This document shows, piece after piece, positions 1 through 11,857 of a stretch of DNA of 64,000 bases. The notes beneath the pieces were generated by a model, which ran no database searches, was not told the origin of the DNA, and was given only the letters and a program-made list of their open reading frames with translations. Each line of letters starts with the position of its first letter. Within the stretch, counting starts at the first letter, position 1. This DNA comes from Tieghemostelium lacteum (Eukaryota; Evosea; Eumycetozoa; Dictyosteliales; Raperosteliaceae). Location: contig LODT01000035.1 in assembly GCA_001606155.1 (NCBI GenBank), positions 1,106,658 through 1,170,657 on the forward strand, read 5' to 3'. Both the position numbers and the translations under genes were made by a program.

Positions 1-239
1 GTCTATATGGTTATTAAAACCAAAGAATAAAATCAAAAAAGTCACTCATCAATATCTCAATATCATTAGTTTGTTATCTTAAAAATGATTATTATATATA
101 TATCCTTTTTATTTTTGTTGTCCTTTCTTTTCTTTGAATTCAAAACAATTACAATATTTGTTATTTCACAAACATTGAAATTATTTTTTTCCAAATAGGA
201 TTGTAAATAGAAATATTGGTTTACTTTTGAGAGTACTTT
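1..239. other. AT-rich stretch without a gene
   Basis: No open frame with protein-like composition is visible. The stretch is AT-rich with short T-runs and probably lies downstream of a gene outside the window or of the LysRS-like fragment that follows. Confidence 0.5.
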
Positions 240-410
240 CTAAATGTTGTTGGTATTATTGTTATTTTTATTGTTATTGTTAGCAGTGGTATTTGAAGTT
301 GGGGCTTTTGAAACATCAGGTTTCATTGCTGGGAATAAAATAATTTCTTTAATATTATAAGTGTCAGTCACCCACTCAATCTTTTTTGACACAAAAAATT
401 TTTTTTTCAT
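240..410 (-). pseudogene. Orphan C-terminal fragment of class II lysyl-tRNA synthetase
   Basis: A 56-codon minus-strand frame opens with ATG at 410 and stops at 240. Its middle reads WVTDTYNIKEIILFPAMKP, matching the extreme C-terminus of class II LysRS (human: FLTDSNNIKEVLLFPAMKP). An Asn/Thr-rich tail follows. The upstream motif-3 region (GIDR...) and all other LysRS domains are absent. XRN1 begins on the opposite strand only about 100 bases away, so there is no room for further LysRS exons. The simplest reading is a relic of a partial LysRS duplication. A domesticated microprotein, or an assembly join inside a LysRS gene, are alternatives. The identity of the fragment is seen directly; its non-functionality is inferred. 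Confidence 0.7.
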
Positions 411-508
411 TTTTTGATAAACAACTAGACAACACAGTTAGATAATTAAAATATTATTTGATTACTTTTTTTTATTATTGAAAAGAAAAGTTGTAATAAT
501 AGAACCAA

Positions 509-3500
509 ATGGGTGTACCAAGATTCTTTAGATGGATATCGGAAAGATATCCACAGATTTTACAAAAAGTATTAGAATCCAATCCACCTGAATATGGTAT
601 GTCAATATAAATGAGAGAAATCAGTAACAATACTTTTATATAGATCTCCCTGAGAGTTTTTATATAGTAGTATATAGATTATACAATGAATATTTACCAA
701 ATGGTAATCATGATGATGATTGTGATATACAGATAACTTATATTTAGATATGAATGGTATTATACATGCATGTTCGCAAGAGACTAGTAAATTACTATCC
801 TTTTCAGAGGATGAGTTAATTAGACAGGTTTGTAATTATGTCGATCTGCTATTTCATACCATCAGACCAAAGAAATTATTTTATATGGCAATTGATGGTG
901 TTGCACCAAGATCAAAAATGAACCAACAGAGACAAAGAAGATATTTGGCAGCATTCAATGAAGAGAAAACAAAAAGAGAATTACTAAACGCAGGTAAACC
1001 TATACCAGAAGTGGAATTCAAGAGAAATTGTATTACACCAGGTACACCATTTATGCATAATCTCTCTGAGGCCTTACAATTTTATATTCAAAAGAAGATC
1101 TCTGAGGATTTATCATGGAGAGAGGTTCAAATCATTTTTTCTGGACCTGAAGTATGTGTTCACTTTAAAACCCTAACCCTACCACTTCTTCCCTTTTTAA
1201 AATTTATATTCATATGTATATTCTTCTTTCTATCTCTCTATCTATCTATCACTTTTTAGAATCCAGGTGAAGGTGAACACAAGATTATTGATTATATTAG
1301 AAAGAATAAAGCATCCCCAGATTGGGACTCAAATCAAGTAAATATTTATAGTAATGAGTGTAGGAGGGAAATATACTAACACAAGGATATCTTTACCAAA
1401 GACTCATTGTATATATGGATTAGATGCAGATTTAATTTTATTATCATTGGTTACACATGAACCAAACTTTTCAATATTACGTGAAGAGATCTCATTTAAA
1501 AAAGAGAGCAGTAAAAAACCAAAGAAAGAGAAACCAGTAGATTTCCAGTTATTACATATTCCAATTTTAAGAGAATATCTAGATTTGGAGTTGAGAACTG
1601 ATAATTTATCATTTGGGTATGTAAATTTACTATAGAGAGATATGGTGATTTCAACAGAAAATAACTTTATTAATATTGAAATGAATACAGATATGACTTA
1701 GAAAGAATTATTGATGATTTTACTTTGATTATGATATTTTTTGGTAACGATTTTCTACCACATATACCAATGTTGGAGATTAGTCAAGGTGGTTTGAATA
1801 GTGTTTTGGAATTGTATAGAAATTCATTGGAAGATTTAGGAGGTTATCTGACAAATGGCGCAGAGATTGATCTTGATAGATTACAAGGTTTTATGGTGAA
1901 ATTAAAGAATTTTGAACAATCACAAAAAGTACTACCTGATTCTAAAGAACAGGAAGAGAATGAAGAGATGATAGAAGACATGTTACTGGAACATGATAGT
2001 CTAGAAGAAGGAGAAAAGAAACGTCTTGAACAGTTGGCAATGGATAGATTGAAACAACATTTCTCTGATATACATGTATCTGAGGATTCCACAACTGATA
2101 GGGATTCACCATCCATGTACGAAAACAATTACTATAGAGTTCATTTCCAAGATTTTCCAGAGACTTACGAGGAAATCAAGAAGTTTAAACAGGACTTGGT
2201 ACTCAATTATGTTGAAGGTCTTTCATGGGTATTGAATTACTACCACAATGGCTGTATTAGTTGGAATTGGCATTACAATTACTACTACGCTCCAATGGCT
2301 GGTGACTTTGTAAATGTACCTCAGTTGCTGATTCAGTTTGATTACGGTGCTCCTGTTACTCCTTTCCAACAGTTACTTAGTGTCTTACCACCACAGTCTT
2401 CTGAACTTTTACCTGAGTGCTATAGATACCTTATGACCAGTCAGAGCAGCCCCATTGTGGATTTGTATCCTGTAACCTTTGAAATTGATGCTCAAGACCC
2501 TCACTATTTTGACGGTATTGCAATGATTGGGTTTATTAATCACCAACGTCTTATCGATGCAACTTTTGATCAGTCTCAATTTGCTTACACCGATAAGGAA
2601 AAACAAAGAAATACTCTCAAGAATGCTGTGATTATCTATCATGACGATGACATTAAAAAACATATGGTACCATCACCTAATAATAAGATATTTTCTGATT
2701 TGGCAGAGAGTACTGCTACCACTGAAGATATTATACTTCCCATTCACGATAGTGGTTTGAAACCATTTAGATACTGCGATGATGTGCTAACTGGTGTACA
2801 TGGACCACCTGGATTCCCAACTCTAATGACACAGAAATTCCAGTGGACTATGAGAGCTGGTGTCATTGATGTCTGGGGAATGAGAACAAAGAAAGACTCA
2901 TTTATCATCACTCTTGAGAATCCACACATTCGTCAACATCTCAATCGTGAGATATCCTCAACTGAACAATTGAAGCAATTAGCTCAACAATTCATGTCAA
3001 AGAAATGTTATGTAAATTGGCCATATCACACTGAAGCCAAAATCATTGGTTTCTCAACAATTGATCAGATGATAAACTCTGAAGGTCAAATTAGTCAATT
3101 TTCAGCATCTCAGAAGTTAATGTTTGTCGATGAGATGAAAGATATGAAGAGTAAATATCTTCAACATGGTATTGACTTATATGAACCTGGTAAGAAGGTT
3201 GACTATAACTATTGTCCTGGTATCATGGTACATGTTAATAAACTAGTTGGTGTGGATTCTCTTCCTGGTGGAGGTACAAAAAAACGTTATTCCGATGCTG
3301 AGTCTGTATACCCTATTGAACTGATGGTTGACTACAGTTCCCTGAAATCAGATCCTAGATTTGAAGAGATTGTTAATGTACCTTTTGAATCACGTTATCC
3401 AGTTGGAAAGAAAGTTATATACACCAAGAGAGACAAGTATTTTGGTTGTGTAGGTACTGTTACTATGGCCTATGACAATCAATTGAAATTGGATTTGAAT

Positions 3501-5732
3501 GTGCCTTCCCAACCTATTGATTTGGAATTTGGACATTCTGTAGCTCAAATGGATGAAAGGTATTTTGCCATCAACGAAGTTGCAAAACTCCTCGAGATGC
3601 CCATAAGTCATGTAAACCTCTTAACTGGTGGATTGTATATTGCCAAACCCTCCAGTGACATTGGTTTGAATTTGAAGTTTGCAGGTCGTCAACAACAAGT
3701 ACAAGGATATTGCAGAGGTATTGTGGTTGCCAGAACTCCAGAAGGCCACGTTCAAAGAAAATGGGAATTCTCAAAATTGGCTGTAGATTTGATGCAATCT
3801 TATCTAAAGGAGTTCCCCATAGTCTACAAGATCTTACAGTACTATACCACCAATAAAGCAGAGGTCCCAACTCAGAATGGGTATAGTAGAACTATGGTTG
3901 ATATAACCCCACTATTTTCAAACAATGAAGAGAAGACTGCAACTCTTTTGAAAATTCAAGAGTTCCTAGACCGTTCTGAGATTAGAAAGAAGAGAATAGT
4001 CTCTTGTGATACCATGTCACTTAGTAAAGATCTGATACAAAAGATTCAAGAACACTATTTAGCAATTAGTGAAAAATGTGAAATGACAGTTCAATCCATT
4101 CACACTATTGCTGATAATGTAAATGATCCATTGTCTTATGAGTCCATCATCTCCTATGAAAGACAACAAAACCATCAACATCCAGGTAACACTCATGGAC
4201 AAAACTCACCTGGTAACAAGTCTCCAAAATTCTCATCTTCCACACCAAACAATAACCATAGCAACAACTCCAAGAAACCTTCAAATAAATTTAGAATTGG
4301 TGATAGAGTTCTGACTAGTTTGGAGAAGGGTAATGTTCCATTTGGTAGATTGGCAACTGTTGTGGCTGTCAATGACACCAAAGTCGATATTGTCTTTGAC
4401 CAAGAATGCTTTAGCGCCAATTCCCTAGAAGGTTTCTGTGCTGAGAAAAGAGGTCTTTCTATATCCACTCTAAGACTCTATAATCTATCCAACCCATTCT
4501 CCCTCTACCAGAAATCCAATCACCATCAGAGAGGTTATAAACAAAAATCTGTAGATCCACATGAATTTTGGGAGAAATTAAATTCCTCAAAAGATGGTAA
4601 ATTACCTCAAGATAATGAATCTATTCCAACTCATAAATTGCATACTCCTGAACAAGTTGAAGAAAGACTTTTGAATACATCCAATCAGGAAGAAGAACAA
4701 CTCTCTTGGCAACAATTAGAAATGTTGAATGGTATCTCTGGAAGTCAATCCAATAACAATAACAATAACAATAATAACAACAAAAATCAACAATCTAATA
4801 AGAATAGCACCTATAGTACTAACTATGTTGCCAATACCCTCAGAACCAGTTCTGGACAACAAAAGAACGTTAATTATCTAATGAAACGTGCTCCACAGTA
4901 CACCCAAAATAACTTTTCCTCTGAGAAGGAATATACTAAACAGAACCCTAAATTACCAACCAACTTTTACTATGACCAAAATGGTAATCCAGTTCAACCA
5001 CCACCACAAAAACAAAAGAAACAAAAGTCAAATAAGGTTAATGTTGAAAAGCAACATAGACCAGTAGAAAATGTAGATCCAAAGAAACAAAAACAATTGG
5101 ATTTTATTTTCCAAAATATCAAAGCTGATCAAAATAACAATAGTAATGGTGGTAGCAGTGTAGGTACCTCAACAACACCATCAACTAGCTCATCTGTTGA
5201 AAGTAATCCACCACAAACTGCTCAAGCTGCTTTATTACTTAGAGATATATTTAGCTCAACACAACCTGAACATTCCATTCCACCACCTCAATATGCCTAT
5301 CCACATTATCCATATCCTCATCCACCACCACCACCACCACACTTCCAACAACCATATCCCTATCCACCACAATTCCCATTCCCCCACCACCTCCACACTT
5401 CCAACAACAACCACAACAACAACAACAACCACAAGCTCAATCTCAACAACCAAAACAACCAAAGAAACCAAAACAACCAAAAGCCAAGCAATCACCAGAT
5501 CAAAAACTTCAATCTCAAAATGCACAAGCTCAAACTCAACAACCACCAAAACCAAAAGCACCAAAATCAAAGGATGGTGCAACCCAAAAGAAACAATCTC
5601 CAAAAGATAGAGTCTATCAACCAAAAGTTTCTCCACCAAAATCACAAGATTCACCATCAACTCAACAATAACAATCTCAATTCATCAGCTCCCTCATATC
5701 ATCACCTAATTAATAACAAAAAAAAAAAATAA
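509..5732 (+). CDS. xrn1: 5'-3' exoribonuclease XRN1
   Basis: Cytoplasmic 5'-3' exoribonuclease that degrades decapped mRNA. Five exons restore the family sequence: 509-596, 733-1151, 1260-1337, 1402-1616 and 1691 onward. The N-terminus reads MGVPRFFRWISERYP, then NLYLDMNGIIHACS, DGVAPRSKMNQQR, NPGEGEHKIIDYIR, YGLDADLILLSL and GNDFLPHIP, which carry the acidic active-site residues of the XRN nuclease. Downstream domains (for example GKKVIYTKRDKYFGCVGTV, SH3-like) fit XRN1 rather than nuclear XRN2. A low-complexity Asn/Pro/Gln tail follows. The open frame reads to 5732 (about 1613 aa), but the tail seems to change frame at a C-run at 5381-5385. The other frame is Gln/Pro/Lys-rich and stops at 5671 (about 1593 aa). 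See findings. Confidence 0.93.
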
Positions 5733-5858
5733 AATAACATCAACTCAAATTTTGGTTGGTTTGAAAACAAAGTGAATTCAATCTCTTCATTTTATTAGTA
5801 TTTTGGTTGTAGTGTTATTAATAGTAGTAGTAGTCTTTGTTGATGTATTTATTTTGAT

Positions 5859-6210
5859 TTAACAGTGGTAGTAACATTGTCCATTGTTACAAGAATTTGG
5901 TACATAATAATAAACCTGTCCGCATCCATTACCTCCACAGCTGCTACCTCCGCAACTACCACCTCCACAGCTGCTACCTCCACAACCACCACCTAATAAA
6001 CCACCTAGAAGACCACCTAATAAATTGGCGTTTGAAGCACCACTTTGACCAGATGTATTACCAATTCCACCTGAAATTGAACCTTTAGAGGAACCACTGA
6101 TTTTAATGTTACCGAATGAAGCAAGAGCAGCTAATAAAATTGAAAAGATGTTAGAATTGAAATGCCTCAATTCCTTTATGTATTTGGTGTAACTTACCAA
6201 GGATTGTCAT
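5859..6210 (-). CDS. hssA/2C/7E-family Gly/Cys-rich small protein
   Basis: Two exons: 6198-6210 (MTIL plus one base) and 5859-6130, joined over a 67-nt intron with a GTAAGT donor and TTATTAG acceptor. The start at 6210 gives MTILAALASFGNIKISGSS, the usual N-terminus of the dictyostelid hssA/2C/7E family. Without the intron the frame would begin with an unrelated stretch. The C-terminal half is Gly-rich with repeated CGGSS/CGGGS units, then QVYYYVPNSCNN and a final CYYHC. In D. discoideum this family is multicopy and developmentally expressed; the molecular function is unknown. About 94 aa. Confidence 0.85.
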
Positions 6211-7060
6211 TTTTTATTAATATATATTATTAGTTTGTTAGTTTTGAGTTTGTACTCTGAATGATTATTCGAAATTCGAATTTCAAAGATATTTATATTG
6301 TTCAATTTGTAATTATTTGAATTGTGTAGATTCAAGTTCATTTTTCTAATTTCGAAGTTTAATTGGATATTTTAAAGATAACTACTATCTCTATCATAGT
6401 TGACATGATGTATTTGAAAATTGTGGTTGAAAACTCATTCACAAATTGTAGATTTCAAAATTTAATGTGTTAGGTAAACTATACAAATAAATAGTGTTTA
6501 ATGACAGGATGAGATTTATCAGATTGGAAATATCACCCCCCCTTTAAATATTTTTTTTTACTTGCACTTTTAACCCACATAGAAATATTGTAATTTGAAA
6601 TAATTTTAACTTTTATATATTACTTTTTCAGAAATTTCCAAATACATGATGTGTTAACTAACTCTCTGTGATTCAAAATATCTCAATTCACCATGGGATT
6701 TCCAAAATGGAATTATTTGATAAATATCTATACATCTGATAATTCTATATATAACTATATAATACTTTGTAAAATTTGAATAGTAACTATTGATTTTGAG
6801 GGATGGGCTGTGAAATAGCTGTTATCAATGAATTTAAAAATAAAACAGAGAACTATATTGATGATATTTGATTTAAATTCCAATTATTAACTATTAGTAT
6901 AAAGGGAATGAAGAAAAGTTTAAATAGTTGTTTTAAAATGTTCAAAATAAATAAGTAATAAATTTAATATTAAATATATATTTATATATAAAGTGAGTAT
7001 TTATAGGTTTTAGTAGGCTTATTTATCCATATATTAATCAAACTATAAACAGTAAAAAAA
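6211..7060. other. Divergent intergenic promoter region, hssA-like / secreted peptide
   Basis: About 850 bases separate the starts of two small divergent genes. The stretch is AT-rich. It contains a perfect 14-bp palindrome near the hssA-like gene and a TATA-like ATATATTTATATATAAAG about 75 bases upstream of the peptide gene. No coding-like frame was seen. Confidence 0.45.
6271..6284. promoter_or_regulatory. 14-bp perfect palindrome GAAATTCGAATTTC
   Basis: The sequence equals its own reverse complement and lies about 60 bases upstream of the hssA-like start codon. It contains a core TTCGAA. It could be a dimeric transcription-factor site. In AT-rich DNA some palindromes arise by chance, so support is modest. 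Confidence 0.35.
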
Positions 7061-7264
7061 ATGAAATCTATTTTGATTGTTGTTTTGTTAGTAGTTGCTA
7101 TTATTGGTATGGCCTTTGGTCATGCTGAAATGTGTTATCAACAATTCTATAATAAGGAAATGGAAATTTTGAGATTGTATTCCCAACACCATGATAACTA
7201 TGAATACTATAGATTAATGAATGTTGCTGCAAATGAATTACATAGTTGTATAAATTCACAATAA
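7061..7264 (+). CDS. Small secreted peptide, paralogue of the gene at 26377
   Basis: A 67-aa protein in one exon. Residues 1-20 form a clear signal peptide (MKSILIVVLLVVAIIGMAFG, cleavage probably after FGHA). The mature part is about 45 residues with Cys in MCYQQF and HSCIN and the block EYYRLMNVAANELHSCIN. The same length, signal peptide and block occur in the gene at 26377, so this is a real two-member family in the window. I do not recognise the family. It is secreted by inference, and its role is unknown. A TATA-like element and an A-rich leader precede the ATG. Confidence 0.75.
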   Translation: MKSILIVVLLVVAIIGMAFGHAEMCYQQFYNKEMEILRLYSQHHDNYEYYRLMNVAANELHSCINSQ

Positions 7265-7411
7265 ACTATTAACTAGGTTTTGAATTTGAAAAATTATAAT
7301 TCAAAATCTCAATATTTTGTTGTGAACAATAAAATATTTTAAAACTAATTAGTTTTTTTTTTTTTTGTTAATCGATTTTTTTTCATATTTGATTCAAATA
7401 CATCAAAAAAA

Positions 7412-8128
7412 ATGATCCCTTTGATTTTAGGTAGAAATACTTTAAAAAGTATTTCATTAATCAATAATAGTAGCAAATATATATATGGATTCAATCAAAT
7501 GAATAAAAGATTCTATAGTGCAGATGCACCACAGAGCAACAGTGGAGACAATGACGATGTAAATAAACTATTTAAAATCACTCAAGAGATTACACAAGAA
7601 CTTGGAGAAGAAGAAAAGAAATTAGAAGACTTAGAAGAAAAGAAAAAAACAGTAACAACACTCAAATATGGTGGATCTGATAAGGATTTTTATCAGTCAC
7701 TATTTCCAGAGGAAGACGATGTTATGTTTCAATTTGATATTCCTCCTTCAGACAGACCACAATTGCCAACATTTAACGGACCTTTGACAATTGAGGATCT
7801 TATTATAGAATATCAAGACCCATATGCCACACAACAGTCTACCTATCAACCATATTTTAGATTTACACAACCACGTGATGGTTATACTGTGGAAACCTTC
7901 CTCAAAAAGATTGGAAGAGGTTGTGATAAACATGTCGAATTATTCCCTCAATGGGAAGATCTCATGGCTGCCGAACCAAAGAAATTGAAAAAAGCAAATG
8001 TACCAGTACGTGAGAGAAAATGGATTCTACATTGGGTTGAGGAATGGAAACAAGGAAGAAATCCAGTTTACATAACTTTATCAGATTCAAAATCAAAGAG
8101 AAATTTAAAGAATAAACCAAAGAATTAA
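7412..8128 (+). CDS. Mitochondrial small ribosomal subunit protein mS41 (IGR-motif protein)
   Basis: Single-exon 238-aa protein. The N-terminus is basic and Ser/Asn-rich and ends NKRFYSADAP, a typical matrix-targeting presequence with an R-x-Y-S processing site. A charged coiled-coil stretch follows at about residues 55-85. The C-terminal part (about 155-210) holds the IGR motif: VETFLKKIGRGCDKHVELF, WEDLMAA, then KKLKKANVPVRERKWILHW. This motif defines the mS41/Fyv4 family, a component of the small mitoribosomal subunit. The Lys-rich C-tail would suit rRNA contact. The short gap to the next, convergent gene is AT-rich. Confidence 0.85.
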   Translation: MIPLILGRNTLKSISLINNSSKYIYGFNQMNKRFYSADAPQSNSGDNDDVNKLFKITQEITQELGEEEKKLEDLEEKKKTVTTLKYGGSDKDFYQSLFPEEDDVMFQFDIPPSDRPQLPTFNGPLTIEDLIIEYQDPYATQQSTYQPYFRFTQPRDGYTVETFLKKIGRGCDKHVELFPQWEDLMAAEPKKLKKANVPVRERKWILHWVEEWKQGRNPVYITLSDSKSKRNLKNKPKN

Positions 8129-8234
8129 ATAAGGACAACAACAATATATATACATATAGATAAATATACAAAAAGTCTACTTTCACCAAAAAAAAAAAAG
8201 GGTAAGGTACAACTTTTAGGTTTTTTTTATATAA

Positions 8235-9665
8235 CTATTGATTATTTGTAAATAGTATAGCTCCATTAGATTCATCATTAATGGTTATATTATCATTAAT
8301 ATTTGCACCATTATTATTTGATATTGGTTGAATTTTGAAAAATGATGAATTATTATTATTATCTTCATCCAGTGGCTCTAGTAAACTGTTATTATTATTA
8401 TGATTTATATTAATTTTTAAATTATCTAAATTATCTTCATCTTCATCAGCGTAGTCATTTGGATCTAATGATTCATTTGGAGTTGTTAAATCCACAAAAT
8501 TATGATATTTGTTTCTTCTAGATTTTGATCTGGAATGTTTAACACTCTTTATAGTATCCAATACAATATCTTTATCTTTATGTACATCAACAACACCACT
8601 AACCAAATCTGATTTATATCTCTTTATATTGTACCCAACATCCTTTACAAAACTTACAAAACCACCTTTTGAATTCGATGTTATTAAATTGTCTTTTGAG
8701 CAACTTGTCAATAAATAATCATAATGTGTAAATGCAATTGCTTGTGCAATAGATGCTAAAAACATTTCAAAACAAACCAAAAAATCCTATTATACCAATA
8801 CCAATTAATTATTTTAAATCCTTATTTTAATAAATTTATAAATACATACATTTACAAAATAACCAATTTGAGCAGATGAGTATCTTTCAGCTGATGGCAT
8901 TAAATCAAACCATATAAATATATGTATGAATACTGATTGCCAAAAGATAAAGAATAATATTCCTTTAATAATTAAAAATTTTAAAACTGGTCTATGTGCG
9001 CTTAATTCTTCTTTAAATACTTCATAAAAATTTACTAAAAAGTATAATGCCAACTATATAATATAAATTAATAAAATTATAAAATTTTTATAATAATATA
9101 AAGAATAACTTACAAATACTGAAATATTATTAATTATAGTTGTATAAATGTAACCTTCATCTAATGCAAAATTTGCATCTTCATACTTGTCAAAAACAAA
9201 GAGAATAGCAGCTATAATGGCATTGATGGGTTTAATGATGGCATATTGTAATATAAATTGTAAGCAAATGATATAAAATCTTTTACCTGGTAAAAATGAG
9301 ATACAACATAGAGGAAACAATATATAATGTCTCTCTTTTCTCTGGAGAAGTGCAATAATTGCTTCTTCACCACCTAGATAACAACACAATAATTTAAAGA
9401 AACTATACAAAACATAGGCTTCATAACAGTCTCGTGCAATTATGATAAATAAACCCCAATAATATCTCTTGGTATACAAAGACAGCCAACTGTCAACTGC
9501 ATAGATTGGCGATATCAATAGGATCCTTATAATCAATTTCTGATGTGAGGGTTTATTGTAATTGGTCAAATGATTGATAATATGACTTCCTGAGATTATA
9601 CAACATAAAAATGTAAAAAGTCCTGCAAATACTAAAAATAATGTATGAATAATATCATTTTCCAT
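8235..9665 (-). CDS. TMEM184 / organic-solute-transporter-alpha family membrane protein
   Basis: Three exons, 9114-9665, 8850-9053 and 8235-8786, give 435 aa. I chose ATG 9665 (MENDIIHTLF). The frame continues upstream only to non-ATG codons. The family core is plain: RILLISPIYAVDSWLSL, then RDCYEAYVLYSFFKLL and YLGGEEA, with about seven hydrophobic segments. Exon 2 supplies LYFLVNFYEVFKEELSAHRP and GILFFIFWQSVFI. The C-terminal ~150 residues are hydrophilic, Asn- and Asp-rich and cytosolic by inference. TMEM184 proteins sit in endomembranes or plasma membrane; their substrate is not settled. GTAAGT and GTATGT donors support the introns. Confidence 0.88.
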
Positions 9666-9719
9666 CTCTATCACTATATTTCTATTATTATTGTGCACTA
9701 AAATCAAACATAGTGGTGG

Positions 9720-10580
9720 TAAATATTATAATTTATAAAAAAAAAAAAATGAGTATTTAAAAATAGCTGTAATTTAATTTAATTGTGTGTGTTATAATAA
9801 GTGTTGTTTAAATATGTACATCTAATTTATAAATAGAGATCACAAAAAAAAAACTTTGATGTAGATTTGATTGATTTTATCTACTAAAAATTTTTCATAA
9901 ACTCTTGTGAACAGAAAGATATTTTTAAAATATGAAGTACAGAACTAATATTTCATTTGATGGTATTGTATTACACATATAGTTAACTGTGCATTGTGTA
10001 TTTGTTTAAAGTGGTGAGATAGGGGGTACAATGCGTCCTAATTAGTTATTTGATTAAATTATTAATAATTTAAATATAAAGACTATACCCTTAAAGTGAG
10101 TGGGTACATCCCCTTTAAGTTAGTATTTCTATTTTTAGGATCACTTTAAAGTGTTAAATGGTATTTTGACAGTATACACAATAGGAGTCTATGACACCAA
10201 CCACATTTTAAAGGGGTAAATTTCATAGCTTGCACGAGAGATTTACCACCAAAATGGGTGTTTACTTTTTTTTAAAAAAATTGAAATTCAATAATTGGTC
10301 CTCATGAGTCATTTCAAAAAACATAAAAAAAAAAAATTTTTTTTTTATTTCACTAAACTGAATATTTATAAAAGGTAGGATGATTAAATTTATATTTTAC
10401 ACCCACAACAACTGTTCTAGAACCATTATTTCCAAATAGTGACTCAATTTGTTGGTGATTCATTAAAATTTTCACCAATAATTTAAATTCTTTTTTTTAT
10501 TAAATTTATATTTCAATTTTGATATTAATATTTATCTTTTCTTTTTTTATTTTTGTACATATAACCATCACCTATAGAAA
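9720..10580. other. Intergenic region upstream of PDI and TMEM184
   Basis: About 860 AT-rich bases between divergent genes. Long A/T homopolymers occur near 10325-10350 and 10490-10550, the latter just upstream of the PDI start, as is common in dictyostelid promoters. No coding-like frame was seen. Confidence 0.4.
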
Positions 10581-11857
10581 ATGAGATCATTCATTGTTTT
10601 ATCAATTTTATTAGTTTCATTTTTGGCTGCTGTTTCAGCTGAAGGTAACGTTGTTAATTTGACCCCAGAAAACTTTGACTCTGTTGTAGATGGTGCCAAA
10701 ACTGTATTTGTTAAATTTTGTAAGTATCATAAATTCAATGCAGATCTGAATAACAGAAGTAGTAGTTAGAGGAGTTTAAGAAATAGATTTACAGATGAAG
10801 ATCAAAAAACCAAAACAATTCCAACAACACTACATCAAAATTCAAAAAAAAAAACCCTCATTGTGAATTCTAATAATTTGAAAATTTATTATTATATGAA
10901 ATTATAGATGCACCATGGTGTGGACATTGTAAAAAATTAGCACCAGATTATGAAATTATAGCTGATACCTTTTCATCCTCCAAATCAGTTGTCATTGCCA
11001 AAGTAGATTGTGATGTTGAAACCAACAAAGCTCTCTGCTCCAAATATGATGTCTCTGGATATCCAACCTTGAAAATCTTTGCTAAATCTGTTGAACCAAA
11101 AGACTACAATGGTATGAGATCAGTCGATGAAATTGTAACCTTTGTCAACAATAATGCTGGTACCAACATTAAAATCAAAAAGGCACCATCCAATGTTGTA
11201 GATTTAACCCCAGAAAACTTTGAAAAGATTGTCTTGGACTCTAGCAAAGACGTTTTAGTTGAATTCTTTGCCCCATGGTGTGGACACTGCAAGAAATTGG
11301 CACCAGACTACGAAATTGTTGCCAACACTTTTGCCAATGATGCCGATGTTGTCATTGCCAAGATGGATTGTGATGCCGAAACTAACAAACCAACCTGTAC
11401 CAAATACGGTATCACTGGTTTCCCAACCCTTAAATACTTCTCTAAGACCAACAAGGACGGTGAGAAATATGAACAAGGTAGAGATATTGACACCTTTGTC
11501 ACCTTTATCAACAAGAATGCAGGAACCAAGAGAGTTAAAGGTGGTAAATTGATTCAAGGTGCTGGTCGTATCGAAACCCTCGATGCCATTGCCTCCAAAT
11601 TTGTTGAATCCACCAAAGACGCTCGTGAGAAACTCCTCGCTGAAGCTGAAACCCTCGCCAAAGATGTTGCTGCTGATTTGAAAGCAGACGCCGCCTTTTA
11701 CATCAAAACCATGAAAACTATTGTTGAAAAATCAAAAGACTACCTTACCTCTGAATCTGCACGTCTCTCTAAAATTGTTCAAGGTACTGTCTCTGGTAAG
11801 AAATTAGATGAATTCACAAAGAAAATCAATATTTTATCCTCTTTCAATCAATCTTAA
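10581..11857 (+). CDS. pdi1: Protein disulfide isomerase, PDI-D type, without KDEL
   Basis: ER thiol-disulfide oxidoreductase of 362 aa. Exons 10581-10719 and 10908-11857 join inside the first active site (FVKF-YAPWCGHC), with a GTAAGT donor and TTATAG acceptor. Residues 1-20 are a signal peptide. There are two thioredoxin domains with CGHC at about residues 51-54 and 171-174, both as APWCGHCKKLAPDYE. The C-terminal ~110 residues form an ERp29c-like helical D domain. The protein ends SSFNQS, with no KDEL-type signal. A KDEL-less PDI of this architecture is known from D. discoideum, where the D domain has been linked to ER retention. The 188-nt intron is longer than most here. Confidence 0.93.

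Noticed and set aside
5197-5660. Open frames on both strands over the XRN1 tail
   Set aside because: They are His/Thr-rich or Trp/Val-rich readings of the CCA/CAA repeats in other frames of XRN1.
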